39,433 bases of DNA from Mesostigma viride. Taxonomy: Eukaryota; Streptophyta; Mesostigmatophyceae; Mesostigmatales; Mesostigmataceae. The position numbers and the translations under genes are program-made. This document shows positions 26,614 to 35,277 of the stretch, in pieces; position 1 is the first letter of the stretch; every line of letters starts with the position of its first letter. Under the pieces are notes generated by a model. The model was given only the letters and a program-made list of their open reading frames with translations. It searched no databases and was not told the DNA's origin. The stretch covers positions 1 to 39,433 of the forward strand of contig RPFO01002058.1 of the NCBI GenBank assembly GCA_009746045.1, read 5' to 3'.

Positions 26614-28371
26614 ATGGCGCCGGAACTGAGCGACAAAGCCAAGAAGCGGATGATGGACAAGGTGAAAGCGATCCGTTCTCAGATCGACTCGAGGTACGTC
26701 GACGACGAGCACAGACGGTTTTGCAAGTCGAGCGGGGACGAGACGTTCAGCCGCGTGCCCGAGTTCAAGACGGGGGTCGTCTCGTTGGAGTTTCCCAGGT
26801 TGGACGGGCCTTCCTATATCCGGTCCGCGATGGCGCTCGCGTATCCCATCAAATGGACCCCCCGCAAGCTGGAAATAGACACGTTCAGCCACAGCCTCCT
26901 CGACCCCGTGTTTCAGGCCATGCCCGGGTACGTGAAGGGCGACATGTCCGACCTGATCGATATGGAGTGGTATAATGCTTGCCTGAGTTACCTCCGAACG
27001 CTGGGCCGGTTGGACTTTATCATCGTGATGGATTACACGTACAACGGGGCGTCGTTCACGAACGGGAACGGGGCGATGAATCTTCAGAGGCAAAGAGAGA
27101 TCGATATCGAGGACGAGAAAGACGGCTACGTGAAGCCGCTGTCCAAGTACGTCGATCCTCTTTGGCCGGCCGTGGTTCGTTTGTGCGAACGCGGATTGAA
27201 CGGAAGGCCTTTCGACAAGCTCGACGCCGGCGACCTCTTTCGCAAACGGCCGGACGTGCAGGGACTGCGCGCCGCTCTGGCGAGTCACCTGTCGGCGCGC
27301 GCGCAGGACAAAGAGGTCGAGACGCCGGTTGGCAAACCACTCGCCGAGGAGCTCGCGGCGTTGTCGAGCTGGGAGCAGGTGGTCCGAAAGATCGCCACAC
27401 TGGACCATCGGTTCATGGACATCCTGTACCTGTTGTCGAAGTGGATCTACAGCCACCTGGATCTTTCTTTCAAGAAGAACTACGTCCTGACGACGTACGC
27501 GGAGGAGCTGGCGAGGATCCTGCGAGAAGCGCCGCCCCTTCGGCGAGAGATGGTGGTGTACAGGGGGGTGACGAACGAGTACTACATGCCGAGGAAGGGG
27601 ACCCGGGACGTGTTTCAGAACCCTTACCCCGTCTCTGTTTCGATCGACCCCTCCGTGGCGGTCAAATTCCTGTACGACGAGTACTTCACCGCCAGCCAGT
27701 TCGACAAGACGAGGGATTGTTGCATCAAGGTCATCCACGTGCTGCCCGGGACGCCGGCCCTCTGCCTCTGGCCGATCGGCGGCCACGAGGACCAGAAGGA
27801 GATCGTCCTCCCGCCCGGGACGAACTATCTCATAAAGTCCCATCGTCTGCGTAATATCGTGGTGGAAGTCCCCACTTTCACGCAAGGGAAGGCGGTGAGG
27901 GGCGAGGTGTGTTGGGACGAGATGGTGAAGCGCAAAGCCCGCGACCCGAAGTACGAAAAGATGTTCCCGAGGAAATGGGTGACGGAGATTTACGTGGACG
28001 GGACGGCCGCCGCGATCCGTTCGCGGTCGACACGCGATCCTCAGACGTGGAGATCCAACGCCTCGAAAGCCTTGAAAAACGTCCCGTGGGAGACGCTGGG
28101 ATCGACCCCCGTTTCGGATGGCAACGCGCTCGGATTGTTCTTGGCGAATTGCAACGTGGCGGTCAAAACGGGCGTGTGGACTCCTGTTTCGAGACAGATA
28201 CGGTCCATGAAGAGCAGCGGGGTGATAGGGTTGGACACGGAGAATTCGTTGCTTACGTTCGTGGACACGTGGTTCAAACCTGTCGGACAGGCCGGGCTCT
28301 CGGCGAGGGAGCAGATGCGGTCTCTGGTGGAGAAGATATCGTCTATCGTTCCACTGCCGTCTCACAAGTAG
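26614..28371 (+). CDS. ADP-ribosyltransferase-like protein, 585 aa
   Basis: The C-terminal half carries an R-S-E class ADP-ribosyltransferase fold: Arg317 in MVVYRGVTNEYY, a Ser-x-Ser pair at 341-343 in VSVSIDPSVAVKFL, and Glu396 in DQKEIVLPPGTNYL. The motif before the catalytic Glu is Q-x-E (Gln394), which in the family goes with targets other than Arg. The N-terminal 300 residues are not recognised. Such enzymes move ADP-ribose from NAD to a protein and are known from phages and some large viruses; substrate and compartment are unknown here. No signal peptide is seen, so action inside the infected cell is likely. The start has a GGCATGGCG context. Confidence 0.7.
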   Translation: MAPELSDKAKKRMMDKVKAIRSQIDSRYVDDEHRRFCKSSGDETFSRVPEFKTGVVSLEFPRLDGPSYIRSAMALAYPIKWTPRKLEIDTFSHSLLDPVFQAMPGYVKGDMSDLIDMEWYNACLSYLRTLGRLDFIIVMDYTYNGASFTNGNGAMNLQRQREIDIEDEKDGYVKPLSKYVDPLWPAVVRLCERGLNGRPFDKLDAGDLFRKRPDVQGLRAALASHLSARAQDKEVETPVGKPLAEELAALSSWEQVVRKIATLDHRFMDILYLLSKWIYSHLDLSFKKNYVLTTYAEELARILREAPPLRREMVVYRGVTNEYYMPRKGTRDVFQNPYPVSVSIDPSVAVKFLYDEYFTASQFDKTRDCCIKVIHVLPGTPALCLWPIGGHEDQKEIVLPPGTNYLIKSHRLRNIVVEVPTFTQGKAVRGEVCWDEMVKRKARDPKYEKMFPRKWVTEIYVDGTAAAIRSRSTRDPQTWRSNASKALKNVPWETLGSTPVSDGNALGLFLANCNVAVKTGVWTPVSRQIRSMKSSGVIGLDTENSLLTFVDTWFKPVGQAGLSAREQMRSLVEKISSIVPLPSHK

Positions 28372-28376
28372 AGTCG

Positions 28377-29126
28377 GTACGGAATTTCTGACCTCTTGTC
28401 TACTCGGTAGTACCTTCCACTGCCACTTGTCCTACGTGGTACGGAATTCCATAATCCGTTCGTACGGGTGAGGTCCCGCACTAGTATTTTTTTTTAGGCC
28501 GATTAAGTTATTTTTTTGGGAAAGGGAAAGAGGGAGAGAGAGAGAGACGGGTCGACCGCCTCGGAGCAGACGCATGTACGGAATTCTCGACCTCTTGTCT
28601 ACTCGGTAGTACCTTCCACAGTAAATGGTCGTACATGGTACGGAATTCAAGAATCCGTTCGTACGGGTGAGGTCCCGCACTAGTATTTTTTTTTAGGTTG
28701 ATTAAGTTATTTTTTTGGGAAAGGGAAAGAGAGAAAGAGAGACAGACCATCGAGTACACGCTGGCTGTCAAAATCCCGGCCAAGAAATTCTTTTTGTTTC
28801 TGACTTTTAAGAATACTAGTGCAGGACCTCACCCGTACGAACGGATACAGTGTTTCCGTACAGCAAATGAATCTAATAACTGGATGTAAGAAGCAAGCAT
28901 AACGAGGTCGACAAATTCCGTACCTTCGGCTGCTGAGTGTGTCGCGGACCCGTACCCATGAAGACGAAGAAGTGCAAGGACTTTGATGTGCGACCTTCGG
29001 GCCCCACATCAACCCCCGGCACATCTTCGGCGTCTTGTACGAGCCAGAAAATTCTTTTTGTTTTGGTGTTTTCAGAATACTAGTGCGGGACCTCACCCGT
29101 ACGTACGGCTTCGAGGATTCCGTACC
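28377..29126. repeat. Gene-free block of two direct and two inverted copies of a GTAC-rich repeat
   Basis: Units at 28377-28551 and 28576-28745 are direct repeats offset by exactly 199 bases, each with a conserved core GTGAGGTCCCGCACTAGTAT, nine T, and a homopurine GA tract. The core recurs in inverse orientation at 28780-28861 and 29043-29126, both preceded by GAAATTC or AAAATTC then T-rich sequence; a further inverse fragment of the unit start (GAGGTCGACAAATTCCGTAC) lies at 28904-28923. Short frames inside are by-products of the repeats. The whole 28372-29221 stretch has no convincing gene. Confidence 0.75.
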
Positions 29127-29221
29127 GCCAAACCCAATACAGATACGACGCTACTACTGGTACTACAGAGGTCTCCGATTTCCGTACGTGGTGGTGTGTA
29201 CGGACTGCCGTGACCCGTACC

Positions 29222-29632
29222 TCATCCTATGATGGCGACGATGAGCATCGTGCTCGCCGCGATGATCCTCATCGCCTTCGTCGCCTCCCGCTGGACCAAC
29301 ACCTCGTCGCTGCCCGGCTTTGTGATGGAGTTGGGCCTGCCGTATATCAGGGTGTGGACGACGTCCAAGAATCTGTAGCTCTTGGGCTTGATGATGGAGA
29401 GGATGGCGACCGCCACGAGGACGATGGCCAACTTCGCGAAAAGAACGGGCTTGTACACCTTTTTCAGCAACGCCACGATCCTGGACCCCCACCCTCGGTC
29501 ACCTGCAATAAACCCGGCTTGTGCCGCGGCGTTGACTGGGTCCGAGGCTTGTTGCCGCAGTGGGTTGGCACCATCCGCCATTTGTCCCACATCCGTAAAG
29601 GGTATTTCGTAAGGAATCACTCTGTTGGCCAT
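29222..29632 (-). CDS. Two-span membrane protein, 136 aa
   Basis: A 60-residue polar N-terminus is followed by a hydrophobic segment at about 63-81 (VLFAKLAIVLVAVAILSII) and a second at the very C-terminus (121-136). A TATATATA element (29639-29646) lies a few bases upstream on the minus strand, close to the start. First of three consecutive membrane proteins on this strand. No family is recognised. Confidence 0.65.
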   Translation of the reverse strand: MANRVIPYEIPFTDVGQMADGANPLRQQASDPVNAAAQAGFIAGDRGWGSRIVALLKKVYKPVLFAKLAIVLVAVAILSIIKPKSYRFLDVVHTLIYGRPNSITKPGSDEVLVQREATKAMRIIAASTMLIVAIIG

Positions 29633-29656
29633 CCCGGCTATATATACTCGCGTAGA

Positions 29657-29911
29657 TTAGAATACGGACATCAGGATCACGTTGGCCACGGCCGTCCACT
29701 GCATCGCGGGCGTCACCACCATATCCTTCTTATCCTCCGCGGGCCTCCCGAACCCCGCGAAGAAGAACGCGTCCTTCACGGACGGTTGCGACCCCTCGTT
29801 CGCCCGGCGACTCAGCATGTAGATGATCCCCACGCTCAGGCCGAAGATCGCCACCTTGACAAAGTTCATGAACCGGAACAGGTCGTTGCGGAAGTTGCCA
29901 AAGTAGGTCAT
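29657..29911 (-). CDS. Two-span membrane protein, 84 aa
   Basis: Hydrophobic segments at about residues 16-34 (FVKVAIFGLSVGIIYML) and 66-84 with a charged loop (FGRPAEDKKDM). It ends 24 bases before the start of 29222-29632 on the same strand, so the two may be co-transcribed. No family is recognised. Confidence 0.62.
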   Translation of the reverse strand: MTYFGNFRNDLFRFMNFVKVAIFGLSVGIIYMLSRRANEGSQPSVKDAFFFAGFGRPAEDKKDMVVTPAMQWTAVANVILMSVF

Positions 29912-29938
29912 GATTCATACAGTATGCGCGAGTCTTTT

Positions 29939-30292
29939 TTACACCGTTATGGCCACCACCCACGCGGCGTACATCACGGCCGCGATAATGAGTACGTTGA
30001 GATACGCCATGAAGCTCTTCGAAAACAACACCCCGGTCTTCATCCACGTGTCAAAAAACGCCAAACCAACAGCAAGAAAGGCGGGAATGCTGCTAAACTT
30101 CAGCTGCTTAATACGATACTCGCGGTCAACGGATTTGGCACGCGACTTTATCATAGAGGCGATCATGGGGAACGAGGCCACCATAATGCAAGTGGCCAGG
30201 TTGGTACGGAAGGCAAACGTCAGGTCACTGAGAAAGTCATTTGGGGTAGCAAACTTCTGAAGGGACGCAATGGCGTCGGCGGCGTACGACAT
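29939..30292 (-). CDS. Three-span membrane protein, 117 aa
   Basis: Start set at ATG 30292 (MSYAADAIASLQKF); the frame is open upstream to 30373 but that overlaps the lipase start. Hydrophobic segments at about residues 31-48, 66-81 and 94-115. Its stop is 27 bases before the start of 29657-29911. Divergent from the lipase gene. No family is recognised. Confidence 0.62.
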   Translation of the reverse strand: MSYAADAIASLQKFATPNDFLSDLTFAFRTNLATCIMVASFPMIASMIKSRAKSVDREYRIKQLKFSSIPAFLAVGLAFFDTWMKTGVLFSKSFMAYLNVLIIAAVMYAAWVVAITV

Positions 30293-30347
30293 GATAGTAG
30301 TATACAGTTTATCCCGCGAAAAAAAAAATCGGACCGATGGAAGGGGA

Positions 30348-31063
30348 ATGGACTCGGCTCTCCTGAAACTCATGCGCGACTACGCCTTCATGTCCATGGC
30401 CGTCTACATCCCGGGCGTGCGCCCCGAATCCTGGCACATGCTCGACTGGGAACACGGGGGCCGGGGCGCGCTCGTCACCATCCCCAGCAAAAAGAAACAA
30501 GTGGTCGTCATCCGAGGGTCCGACCCCACCTCCTTCGACAACTACCGCCGCAACTTCGACTGGTCGCTCGAGTACCACCCGCGAGCCGCGTGCAGGCTCC
30601 ACGCAGGGTACGCCGCGGCCGCCGACCGCATGCTCGAAATCGTCCGCCCGCAGCTCCTGGACGGGTACGACCTTCACTTGACCGGCCACTCGATGGGCGG
30701 GGCGGTCGCCGTCTGCGCCGCCGCACTCATGAAGGGACAGGACGAGCGAGTCACCGTCGTGACCTTCGGACAGCCCCGCGTCACGGACCCCGCCGGAGCG
30801 AGCCGCGAGAGGAGTTCGATTACTGGAGGGTCGAGGACGAGGACGACCCCGTCCCGCACTTCCCGAACCCGCTGACCTTCGCCCACTTCGGCAACGCGCT
30901 CGTGTTCCCCCGGGACCGCGCGCGATGGCTGGGCCTGTCGGCCCACCTGGTGTACGACAACCGACCCGCCCCAGCAGGGTACCTGGGCCGTCTGAACGCC
31001 GCCGTGGACGGAACGGCGCCCTTTCGTGTCGAGTGGGAGTCGGAGCGCGCCCAGGGGGAGTAA
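30348..31063 (+). CDS. Class 3 lipase-like alpha/beta hydrolase, with a -1 frame break near 30794
   Basis: Class 3 lipases hydrolyse acylglycerols or phospholipids with a Ser-Asp-His triad. Here LTGHSMGGAVAVCAA gives the nucleophile Ser115, VVTFGQPRVTD is the next conserved block, and after the break EDEDDPVPHFPNPLTFAHFGN supplies the catalytic Asp region, with a late His (SAHLVYDN) as triad candidate. The first frame ends in poor sequence after GQPRVTD; the -1 frame carries the expected continuation to 31063. Restoring one C in GACCCCG near 30793-30796 would join them (about 238 aa). No signal peptide. Possible roles are membrane remodelling or entry into host membranes, all inferred. Confidence 0.75.
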
Positions 31064-31101
31064 TTTTTCGCCGGTATAAGTAGTGTGTACAGATCCCGCC
31101 C

Positions 31102-31437
31102 ATGTCGTCCGGCAAGAAGGGAGGATACGATTGGTTCGAGGACCTGGTCAACTCCCAACACGGCAGCAAGAACGTGAAGACGTCCAAATCGCTCGCCCCA
31201 TCGACCGTCGTTCGTCACGTGGGCAGCTCGGACGATGAGGAAGAGGAGTACGAAGATACGGGGTTCGAGGAGGAGAAGAAAGCCCCCGTGGGGCCAGCGC
31301 CTTCCAAGGAGAGAGAGGAGAAGAGGCAGGCGGACGACCGAGACGATAGCGTGAAGAGGTACGTCCGCACCACGTACCGCACGGATCCCTCCTCGGTGCG
31401 TCACCCGGGGCTAAAAGATGTTCTCGTGCGTAAGTAG
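31102..31437 (+). CDS. Acidic, disordered hypothetical protein, 111 aa
   Basis: Highly charged with an acidic centre (SSDDEEEEYEDTGFEEEKK) and a basic C-terminus (KRYVRTTYRTD). A TATAAG element at 31075-31080 lies 22 bases upstream of the start. It has no family that I recognise; its 3' end lies seven bases before the start at 31445. Confidence 0.6.
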   Translation: MSSGKKGGYDWFEDLVNSQHGSKNVKTSKSLAPSTVVRHVGSSDDEEEEYEDTGFEEEKKAPVGPAPSKEREEKRQADDRDDSVKRYVRTTYRTDPSSVRHPGLKDVLVRK

Positions 31438-31444
31438 CCCGGCC

Positions 31445-32269
31445 ATGAAGACGACGCGAGACCACAGCGGAGTGGCGGCGTTGCTCTCCTTCTTCCTGCC
31501 TCTGCTGACGCTGGTCACGAGGCTGTACAACTGGATCGTCCGCTCGAACCCCTTCCAATCGGTCCCCTGTGATGACGAACGCGTTACCGTACAGAGAGCC
31601 TACGTGTCCGACCGCAACGACTGGTTCCACGTGGGACGCGAACTAGCCGGGTATTTAAACGACCACGGGGGCGTCATGACGGAGCTTCCCCCTCGCGACG
31701 TCCTTCGCGCGTGCGATTGCGAGCTGCTCGCCGACGACATAGCCGAGCACAAGGTCAGTCTCGCGGTGGAGTTTTCCGTGGGAAAGGCGCACTACGCGGT
31801 GACGTACTCTCTCGACGGCCCCGTGACCTTTCCCCCCCTGTGGCTTACGAGGGTGGGAGACGAAGACCCCCTTCCGCGACTTGCGTTCCAGCGAGGCGCG
31901 CTTTCTTCGGTGGTGTTATCCGCAATCCTCACGGACGACGAGGGGCGCGAGACGGACGTGACCACGGACGTGGTGGCGTGTCAAGGTCCCGACAAGGACT
32001 TCTACGAGTTCGCCGGGGTGCCCCAGTACGCCTGGTGCGTGATCAGGTACCTCGAGATCAAGCATCAGAACCGTCAAGCCCTGCGTCTGATAGGGAAGAG
32101 GCCGACGTGTGGCGTGGTCCACCCTCGCCTGGCGGTCTCCGAGGACGGGGAGGACTGCCTCGAGTACGTGTCGGATAGCTCTCCCGAGCCCAAGAGGTCG
32201 CTGCGACTCATATTCGGGGACGGGGACGCGGTGGAGTACACGAACGCGGACAAGAAAGTGATCGACTGA
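31445..32269 (+). CDS. Membrane-anchored hypothetical protein, 274 aa
   Basis: Start at ATG 31445; the frame is open 27 bases further up but that overlaps the previous gene. Residues 9-27 are hydrophobic (VAALLSFFLPLLTLVTRL) and followed by a soluble beta-rich domain with several Cys, then an acidic tail. It could be a signal anchor type protein with the domain on the lumenal or external side. No family is recognised. Confidence 0.65.
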   Translation: MKTTRDHSGVAALLSFFLPLLTLVTRLYNWIVRSNPFQSVPCDDERVTVQRAYVSDRNDWFHVGRELAGYLNDHGGVMTELPPRDVLRACDCELLADDIAEHKVSLAVEFSVGKAHYAVTYSLDGPVTFPPLWLTRVGDEDPLPRLAFQRGALSSVVLSAILTDDEGRETDVTTDVVACQGPDKDFYEFAGVPQYAWCVIRYLEIKHQNRQALRLIGKRPTCGVVHPRLAVSEDGEDCLEYVSDSSPEPKRSLRLIFGDGDAVEYTNADKKVID

Positions 32270-32285
32270 GGACCGAGACGTGCGC

Positions 32286-33055
32286 ATGGCGGACGACGAA
32301 GCCGGACCGGGGTTCTCCTTCGACGAGGTCAACGATGTCCAGGACCGCCACGTGTCCTATACGATGCCCTACCGCGTGCTGCGTGCCGCGCCTCTCCTGT
32401 CCTTGCTCGACAAATCCGGGCACTCCACGTGGCCAGAAAAGACGGACGTCTGTTGCTGGCACTGCTGCCACCCGTTCTCCAACGTTCCCGCCCCCTACCG
32501 GTCAAGTACAAGGAGGGCAAGGGCTTCCTCGTGAAGGGTGTGTTCTGCAGTTTCGCGTGTGCCAAGGCGTACAATCTAGAGTCTTCGTGTTCCCTGAAAG
32601 AGGTTCGTAACACGTGGTTGTTCCATATGACGTTCAAGTTATGGAAAGCGAATCCCAAGGTGTCTGGGGCGTCGTTCCCCGGTATACGGGCGGCGCCCCC
32701 GAGGACCTTTCTGAAGATGTTCGGAGGGGACATGACCATAGAAGAGTTTAGGAACCCGGACCCCGTGGAGCTGCACCGATTGCTAGACCCGCCGTTCTCG
32801 ATGGAGGTGATTCAGCAAGTCCACTGCGTCTACGCCATCAACGAGAAGGACCGGTCCATGAAGAGGAGCGCCATCGTCCGCGAGCCGACGGTCCGCGAGG
32901 TAGACCCGAAGAGGAGGGAGTCCGACCCCCCCAAACTCGCTCTGAAGAGGAGCAGGGCCACGGCCGACCCGAAGAACAGTCTAGACAAGTTCTTAGGCAT
33001 CAAACGCACCAAGTCGCGAGTTCCTACGGTTGCAATTGGAGACGTGAAAAAATAA
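32286..33055 (+). CDS. VLTF2-like late transcription factor, with a -1 frame break at 32491-32495
   Basis: The zinc motif of poxvirus-type late factor VLTF2 relatives is visible in two parts: DVCCWHCCHPF (residues 55-64) in the first frame and, after the break, GVFCSFACAKAYN in the second. Between them the family has a Pro-rich loop (P..LP..Y), which appears only if a C is added to the run of five C at 32491-32495. The C-terminus is basic with Lys/Arg clusters (KRSRATADPKNSLDKFLGIK). Total about 256 aa. VLTF2-type proteins act in late viral transcription in the nucleocytoplasmic viruses; homology here rests on the zinc pattern. AATATCTTTATT follows the stop and may carry the 3' signal. Confidence 0.72.
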
Positions 33056-33086
33056 TATCTTTATTAATGAATATACACACATTCTA

Positions 33087-33245
33087 ATGGCACGCAAGAG
33101 AGTCGGACGAGCGAAAGGCGCGGCCGCCGTCAACAAGAACCCGTGGCTGCGTCACGTCTACCACGTGAAGGCCAGTCATAAGGGGATGAAGTACGGAGAC
33201 GTCCTGCGTCTGGCCGCCAAGTCCTACAAAAGTAGACAGAACTAG
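33087..33245 (+). CDS. Short basic protein of a type common in large DNA viruses, 52 aa
   Basis: Begins MARKRVGRAKGAAA, then contains NPWLRHVYHVKASHKGMKYG and ends in a basic helix. The pattern W-L-x-H-V ... G-M-x-Y, then a Lys/Ala helix, resembles small conserved proteins in many algal and amoebal giant viruses. Function is unknown; DNA or RNA binding is plausible. It lies between the VLTF2-like and SET genes with its stop five bases before the SET stop. Confidence 0.65.
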   Translation: MARKRVGRAKGAAAVNKNPWLRHVYHVKASHKGMKYGDVLRLAAKSYKSRQN

Positions 33246-33250
33246 AACCT

Positions 33251-34395
33251 CTAGAGAGCGTCATAGTCGATCCCAATCTTCCGGATCATGGCAAAGTCCA
33301 CCTCCGTGAGGTGGTAGAACCGCAGCCGCGCCTGCGAGGAAGTCCGGGCGGTGCGAGAAGGCTGCACCCTCGTGGGCTGGACCGAGGGCCTGCCCACCCA
33401 CCACTCAGGCCACGAGCCCGTGGTCGCCCGCGTGTTGTGGGCCTTGAGGAACTTGAGAAGCCCCTTGGCCTTCTGGATCATCTTCGCCTTGGTCTGCACC
33501 TGCTCGGCCACGCTGCGGCGTAACTTGGCGTCCATGTCGATGTGGTAGGACTCCCCGTAGTCCCACACGATCTCCTCGCCTGGGTAGATGTGCCGGATGG
33601 CACGCAGCCCGTCGCCAAGGAACACGCAGTTGGGCTCCTCCTTGCTGCCGTGGGGGTCGTTGGCCATGTGCGCGTAGAAGGCCGGGTACTTCATCCCTTG
33701 AGTCTCGATAGCAGGCGGTTGCCCCCCGTCCACCTGCACGCCGTTCAAATCGATGAGCATGTCGGCGTGATCGAGGCACTCCAACAATGTGTTGCGAACC
33801 CACGTGTAAAGGATTTCTGGTGACTCGATCGCCATGATGTCCATCGCACTGTTGCAGCATTGCTGGAACTCCTCGTTGGAGAACGACATGCGCTCAAACG
33901 CCTCCCACTCAGCGTCGTCGCCCTGCGGCCCAATGGTGCGACCCACGTATGTCGCAAACGCCTGCCCCCTGGCGATGAACCGGTCCGCGTACAGCCCCGC
34001 CCCGCTGTACCCCATGCCGGCGAGCAGCTTGCTCTCTGCGACTCGCAGCCACGGAACCGTGGCGCCGTTGCGGAGGACCGCCTTCACGAGGACGTTGCCG
34101 TTGGCTTCTTCTTCGTGCACGACGCGAGAGGGGCGTCCATAGGCGTCTCGGCTTGGGACTCAGGGACACCGGGGGCGCCTCGTATGGAGCACAAGAAGTT
34201 GTACACCTGGATGGCGAGGAGCCGCTCTTCGAAGGAGCTTTCGTAGGACAGCGGCAGTGCGTTGGCGTGGTTCGCTCGCAGCTCGGCGACATTGACGTTG
34301 TCAGGCACGAAGAAGGCCGGCGGGCGTGGATAAACGGGAGGCGCTTTGCCGAAATACCGTGCGGGTTGTCGTTTGTATGCGGAAAATTCCGCCAT
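33251..34395 (-). CDS. SET-domain protein (putative lysine methyltransferase), with a -1 frame break near 34129
   Basis: SET enzymes transfer methyl groups from S-adenosylmethionine to lysine. Visible motifs: SGAGLYADRFIARGQAFATY (N-terminal SET strand), AHMANDPHGS (in place of the usual R-F-x-N-H), and YPGEEIVWDYGESYH near the end of the core. The first 90 residues from ATG 34395 (MAEFSAYKRQPARYF) lie in one frame and the rest in the -1 frame; one more C on the minus strand at the run 34129-34132 joins them, about 381 aa. The C-terminal 80 residues are basic. A TATATAAA box (34450-34457, minus) is upstream. Chromatin or viral DNA packaging targets are guesses. Confidence 0.78.
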
Positions 34396-34449
34396 GGTTT
34401 CGTTGTGGAGGCGTCGTGAGAAGAGACCTCGGGGAGGGGAGGGCCTTCG

Positions 34450-34457
34450 TTTATATA
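34450..34457 (-). promoter_or_regulatory. TATA box of the SET-domain gene
   Basis: On the minus strand AAGTATATAAACG, with TATATAAA at 34457-34450, 55 bases upstream of the ATG at 34395, inside a GC-rich background. This is the strongest TATA element in the region. Confidence 0.55.
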
Positions 34458-34702
34458 CTTTTTGGGAGACGAACCACGACCACGCAAAGTTCCGGCCGTT
34501 ACGGCGCGTGCCGGGCACCCGCTCGACCCTAAGGACTCCGAAAAGTCGGTACGGCCGTGGGACGAACGGTCTCGCAACCACACGTTTTTTCGTCGGCGCT
34601 GAGGTGGAAGGTCCTTGGTTTGTCCACGGACACGGGCCGGATTCGGTTTTGATTCGTCACGTGTCGTAATGCCGTACGAAATTAATGTCATGTACTTGTA
34701 CG

Positions 34703-35242
34703 ATGAGTCTAGGCAGGTATCTTCGGTACACGGAGGGCGGCGAAAACGGCGTACGGAGATTCGAATATGACAAGGAATTCTCCAAACATGCCGTTCCGGG
34801 ATTCGCGAGCGCGATCGACACGAATTTCGAAAGGGTACGTCCGGTTCCGAGACCGTTTCAACCGGTATCGGAGTCCGCTGCGAAGGAGTACGGAATGGTG
34901 GTCCTGCGCAAAGAAGATCTCGAAGCGCTGATCTCGCTGATCGAAGATCTCAAATCAAGATGCGGGGCCGATACGATGTCAGGCGTCCGTCCACAGAATT
35001 CGGCAACCGAGATCTCGAGGCCGTACGAAGGATCTGCCGAATTCGAGGGCCGTACGCAAGATCCGAGGATTCCAGGTGAGCGTCCGTACGCCCGTGTGCC
35101 GGGAGAGCGTCTGACACCTGGCGACGTAGATATGTCCCTCCCGGCGTATATTCCGGCCGAGTACGACGGAGCCGTACCGAGTACGGTAGTGTATCCGAAT
35201 TTCAGATCCGCGCACGGCCCGGGCTGGCTAGGAGGAAACTGA
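34703..35242 (+). CDS. Hypothetical protein, Tyr/Pro/Arg-rich, 179 aa
   Basis: Start at ATG 34703 (MSLGRYLRYTEGG); an earlier ATG at 34688 or 34685 is possible. One helical segment (KEDLEALISLIEDLKSRC) stands in otherwise disordered sequence with repeated GERPYARVPGER-like turns. No family is recognised. The DNA of this gene has an unusual density of GTAC tetramers, many as CGTACG or CCGTAC. Confidence 0.6.
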   Translation: MSLGRYLRYTEGGENGVRRFEYDKEFSKHAVPGFASAIDTNFERVRPVPRPFQPVSESAAKEYGMVVLRKEDLEALISLIEDLKSRCGADTMSGVRPQNSATEISRPYEGSAEFEGRTQDPRIPGERPYARVPGERLTPGDVDMSLPAYIPAEYDGAVPSTVVYPNFRSAHGPGWLGGN

Positions 35243-35277
35243 CGCGCGGCGGCAAAAAAAAATGTCGTATCCATTAT

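Noticed and set aside
26587-28365. Minus-strand frame of 592 codons opposite the ADP-ribosyltransferase-like gene
   Set aside because: Antisense shadow typical of GC-rich DNA; His/Arg/Pro-rich product with no domain.
28432-28783. Two similar small minus-strand frames in the repeat block
   Set aside because: Their similarity follows from the DNA repeat itself; the sequence includes poly-T-derived Lys/Asn runs and no start context.
28372-29221. CRISPR array or tRNA genes in the repeat block
   Set aside because: Repeats are few, unequal in spacing and partly inverted, with no regular spacers; no cloverleaf could be drawn around the cores.
29210-31063. Single 617-codon plus-strand protein
   Set aside because: The first two thirds are shadow of three minus-strand membrane genes; only the last part is coding, as the end of the lipase.
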